DNA of 8,262 nt from Silvimonas sp. JCM 19000. Lineage in GTDB: Bacteria; Pseudomonadota; Gammaproteobacteria; Burkholderiales; Chitinibacteraceae. A program made the translations under genes and the position numbers. The stretch is taken from assembly GCA_001313065.1 (NCBI GenBank), contig BBFD01000184.1, forward strand, positions 1 through 8,262. The letters are read 5' to 3'. Of this stretch, positions 7,083-8,262 are shown one piece after another (the stretch's first letter is position 1; every line of letters begins with the position of its first letter). The notes beneath the pieces are model-generated. The model worked only from the letters and a program-made list of their open reading frames with translations. It did not search any database and was not told the DNA's origin.

Positions 7083-8138
7083 ATGAGAACGATCAAAGGC
7101 CCGGCGATTTTTCTGGCGCAATACCTGGGCGATGCGGCGCCGTTTGACAGCCTGCCGCACCTGGCGCAGTGGGCCGCCGGCCATGGTTACGCTGCGCTGC
7201 AGATCCCTACCGATCCGCGTTTGATTGATCTGCAGCAAGCCGCCACCAGCCAGGCTTATTGCGATGATCTGCTGGGCATGCTCGAAAGCTATGGCCTGCA
7301 GATTTCTGAGCTGTCGACGCATTTGCAGGGGCAACTGGTGGCGGTGCATCCGGCCTATGACAGTCTGTTTGATGGCTTTGCCCCGGCGGCGGTGCGTGGC
7401 AACCCCGCCGCGCGTACCGCCTGGGCCATCGAGCAGCTGATGCTGGCGGCGCAGGCCTCGCAGCGGCTGGCTTGCGCGCGCACGTCACCTTCTCGGGCGC
7501 GCTGGCCTGGCCGTATTTATACCCGTGGCCGCAACGGCCGGAAGGCCTGATCGAGACCGCATTTACACCTTGTGCCAACGCTGGCGGCCCATTCTTGATG
7601 CCTTCGACGCGGCGGGTGTCGATCTGTGCTACGAGCTGCATCCGGGCGAAGATCTGCACGATGGCGTTACCTTTGAGCGCTTTCTGGATGGCGTGGCGCA
7701 GCATCCGCGCGCCAGCATCCTGTACGACCCCAGCCATATGGTGTTGCAGCAACTCGATTATCTGCCTTTATTGATCTCTACCACGCGCGCATCAAGGCGT
7801 TTCACGTTAAAGACGCCGAGTTTCGCCCCAGCGGCCGCCAAGGCGTGTACGGCGGTTACAGCAACTGGATTGATCGAGCCGGACGGTTTCGCTCGCCTGG
7901 CGATGGCCAGATCGACTTCAAGGCCATCTTCTCGAAAATGGCGCAGTACGATTTTCCCGGCTGGGCCGTGCTGGAATGGGAGTGCTGCCTGAAACACCCG
8001 CAAGAAGGCGCGCGGCAAGGCGCGGAATTTATACGCGAACACATTATCGTGGTGGCCGAACGCGCGTTTGATGACTTTGCGGGCAGCGGCGTCGACCCCA
8101 CCCAGATCCAGAATCTATTAGGCCTGGGAGGCCATTAA
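7083..8138 (+). CDS. Sugar phosphate isomerase/epimerase, TIM-barrel family (three frameshifts)
   Basis: Member of the AP-endonuclease-2-like TIM-barrel superfamily of divalent-metal sugar isomerases and epimerases, about 352 residues after correction. Key segments: MRTIKGPAIFLAQYLGDAAP at the start, ISELSTHLQGQLVAVHPAYD, HVTFSGALAWPYLYPWPQRP, CYELHPGEDLHDG, ILYDPSHMVLQQLDYL, FHVKDAEFRPSGRQGVYGGY, GRFRSPGDGQIDF and AVLEWECCLKHP. From the fold, the likely metal ligands are the Glu of YELHPG, the Asp of YDPSH, the His of FHVKD and the first Glu of LEWE. A base is missing near 7470 (RLGLRAHV), near 7565 (ETAFDTLCQRW) and near 7761 (YLAFIDLYHARIK); together they restore the frame. It sits 49 bp after the binding protein and shares TAATG with the oxidoreductase. 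The pairing with a sugar importer and a Gfo/Idh enzyme suggests catabolism of the imported compound. The exact reaction is unknown. Confidence 0.88.
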
Positions 8139-8262
8139 TGCAAAGACGTTTACGCTTGGGCATGGTGGGCGGCGGCCAAGCGCCTTTATTGGCGCGGTGC
8201 ACCGTCTGGCGGCGCGCATCGACGATTGCTATGAACTGGTGGCGGGCGCCTTGTCGGCCGAC
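8138..8262 (+). CDS. Gfo/Idh/MocA-family oxidoreductase, N-terminal fragment (frame-disrupted, cut by window edge)
   Basis: Start of a predicted NAD(P)-dependent sugar or polyol dehydrogenase. The ATG overlaps the isomerase stop (TAATG at 8136-8140), so the two are translationally coupled. GGGAGG at 8127-8132 in the end of the isomerase gene may act as ribosome-binding site. The first residues, MQRRLRLGMVGGG, form the beta strand and glycine-rich turn of a Rossmann fold. One G is missing near 8181: restoring it gives QGAFIGAVHRLAARIDDCYE and then LVAGALSAD to the window edge, an unbroken family match. Without it the frame is wrong from residue 15 on. Only about 40 residues are visible, so substrate and the catalytic EKP motif cannot be judged. 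Confidence 0.8.
   Translation, partial: MQRRLRLGMVGGGQAPLLARCTVWRRASTIAMNWWRAPCRP

Overview
The window is GC-rich DNA from a Gram-negative proteobacterium. Two periplasmic binding proteins with Sec-type signal peptides support that. The close match of the taurine transporter to the E. coli TauABC family and the overall style suggest a beta- or gammaproteobacterium, but I cannot name a genus. It holds two divergent gene clusters separated by a 235-bp AT-rich control region. No RNA gene, insertion sequence or CRISPR array was seen.

Left part, minus strand (2287 down to 1): a taurine/alkanesulfonate ABC importer in the order tauA (binding protein), tauB (ATPase), tauC (permease, running off the left edge). 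Middle (2288-2522): the divergent control region. It holds a large imperfect palindrome next to the tau side, then a promoter-like sequence and a LacI-type operator just before the regulator gene. Right part, plus strand (2523-8262): a tightly packed operon. It encodes a LacI-family repressor, an RbsA-type double ATPase, an RbsC-type permease, an RbsB-type periplasmic sugar-binding protein, a TIM-barrel sugar phosphate isomerase/epimerase, and the start of a Gfo/Idh/MocA NAD(P)-dependent oxidoreductase. Together these look like uptake and early oxidation/isomerisation of one sugar or polyol, under local repressor control. The substrate cannot be read from the sequence.

The most striking property is that almost every gene is broken into several frames, although the stitched translation matches its family from end to end. 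I count about 25 frame-changing sites: 14 in the 2.3 kb of tauABC, 11 in the 5.7 kb of the sugar operon, and none in the LacI gene. They fall into two classes. First, all twelve A or T runs of six or more inside genes are longer than the family sequence predicts, usually by 1-3 bases over an expected run of five. Second, single G or C bases are missing next to short G/C runs. A systematic sequencing or assembly error is the simplest explanation, and real decay is the alternative. Gene spans below run from the true start to the true stop across these lesions, and the evidence states where the frame changes.
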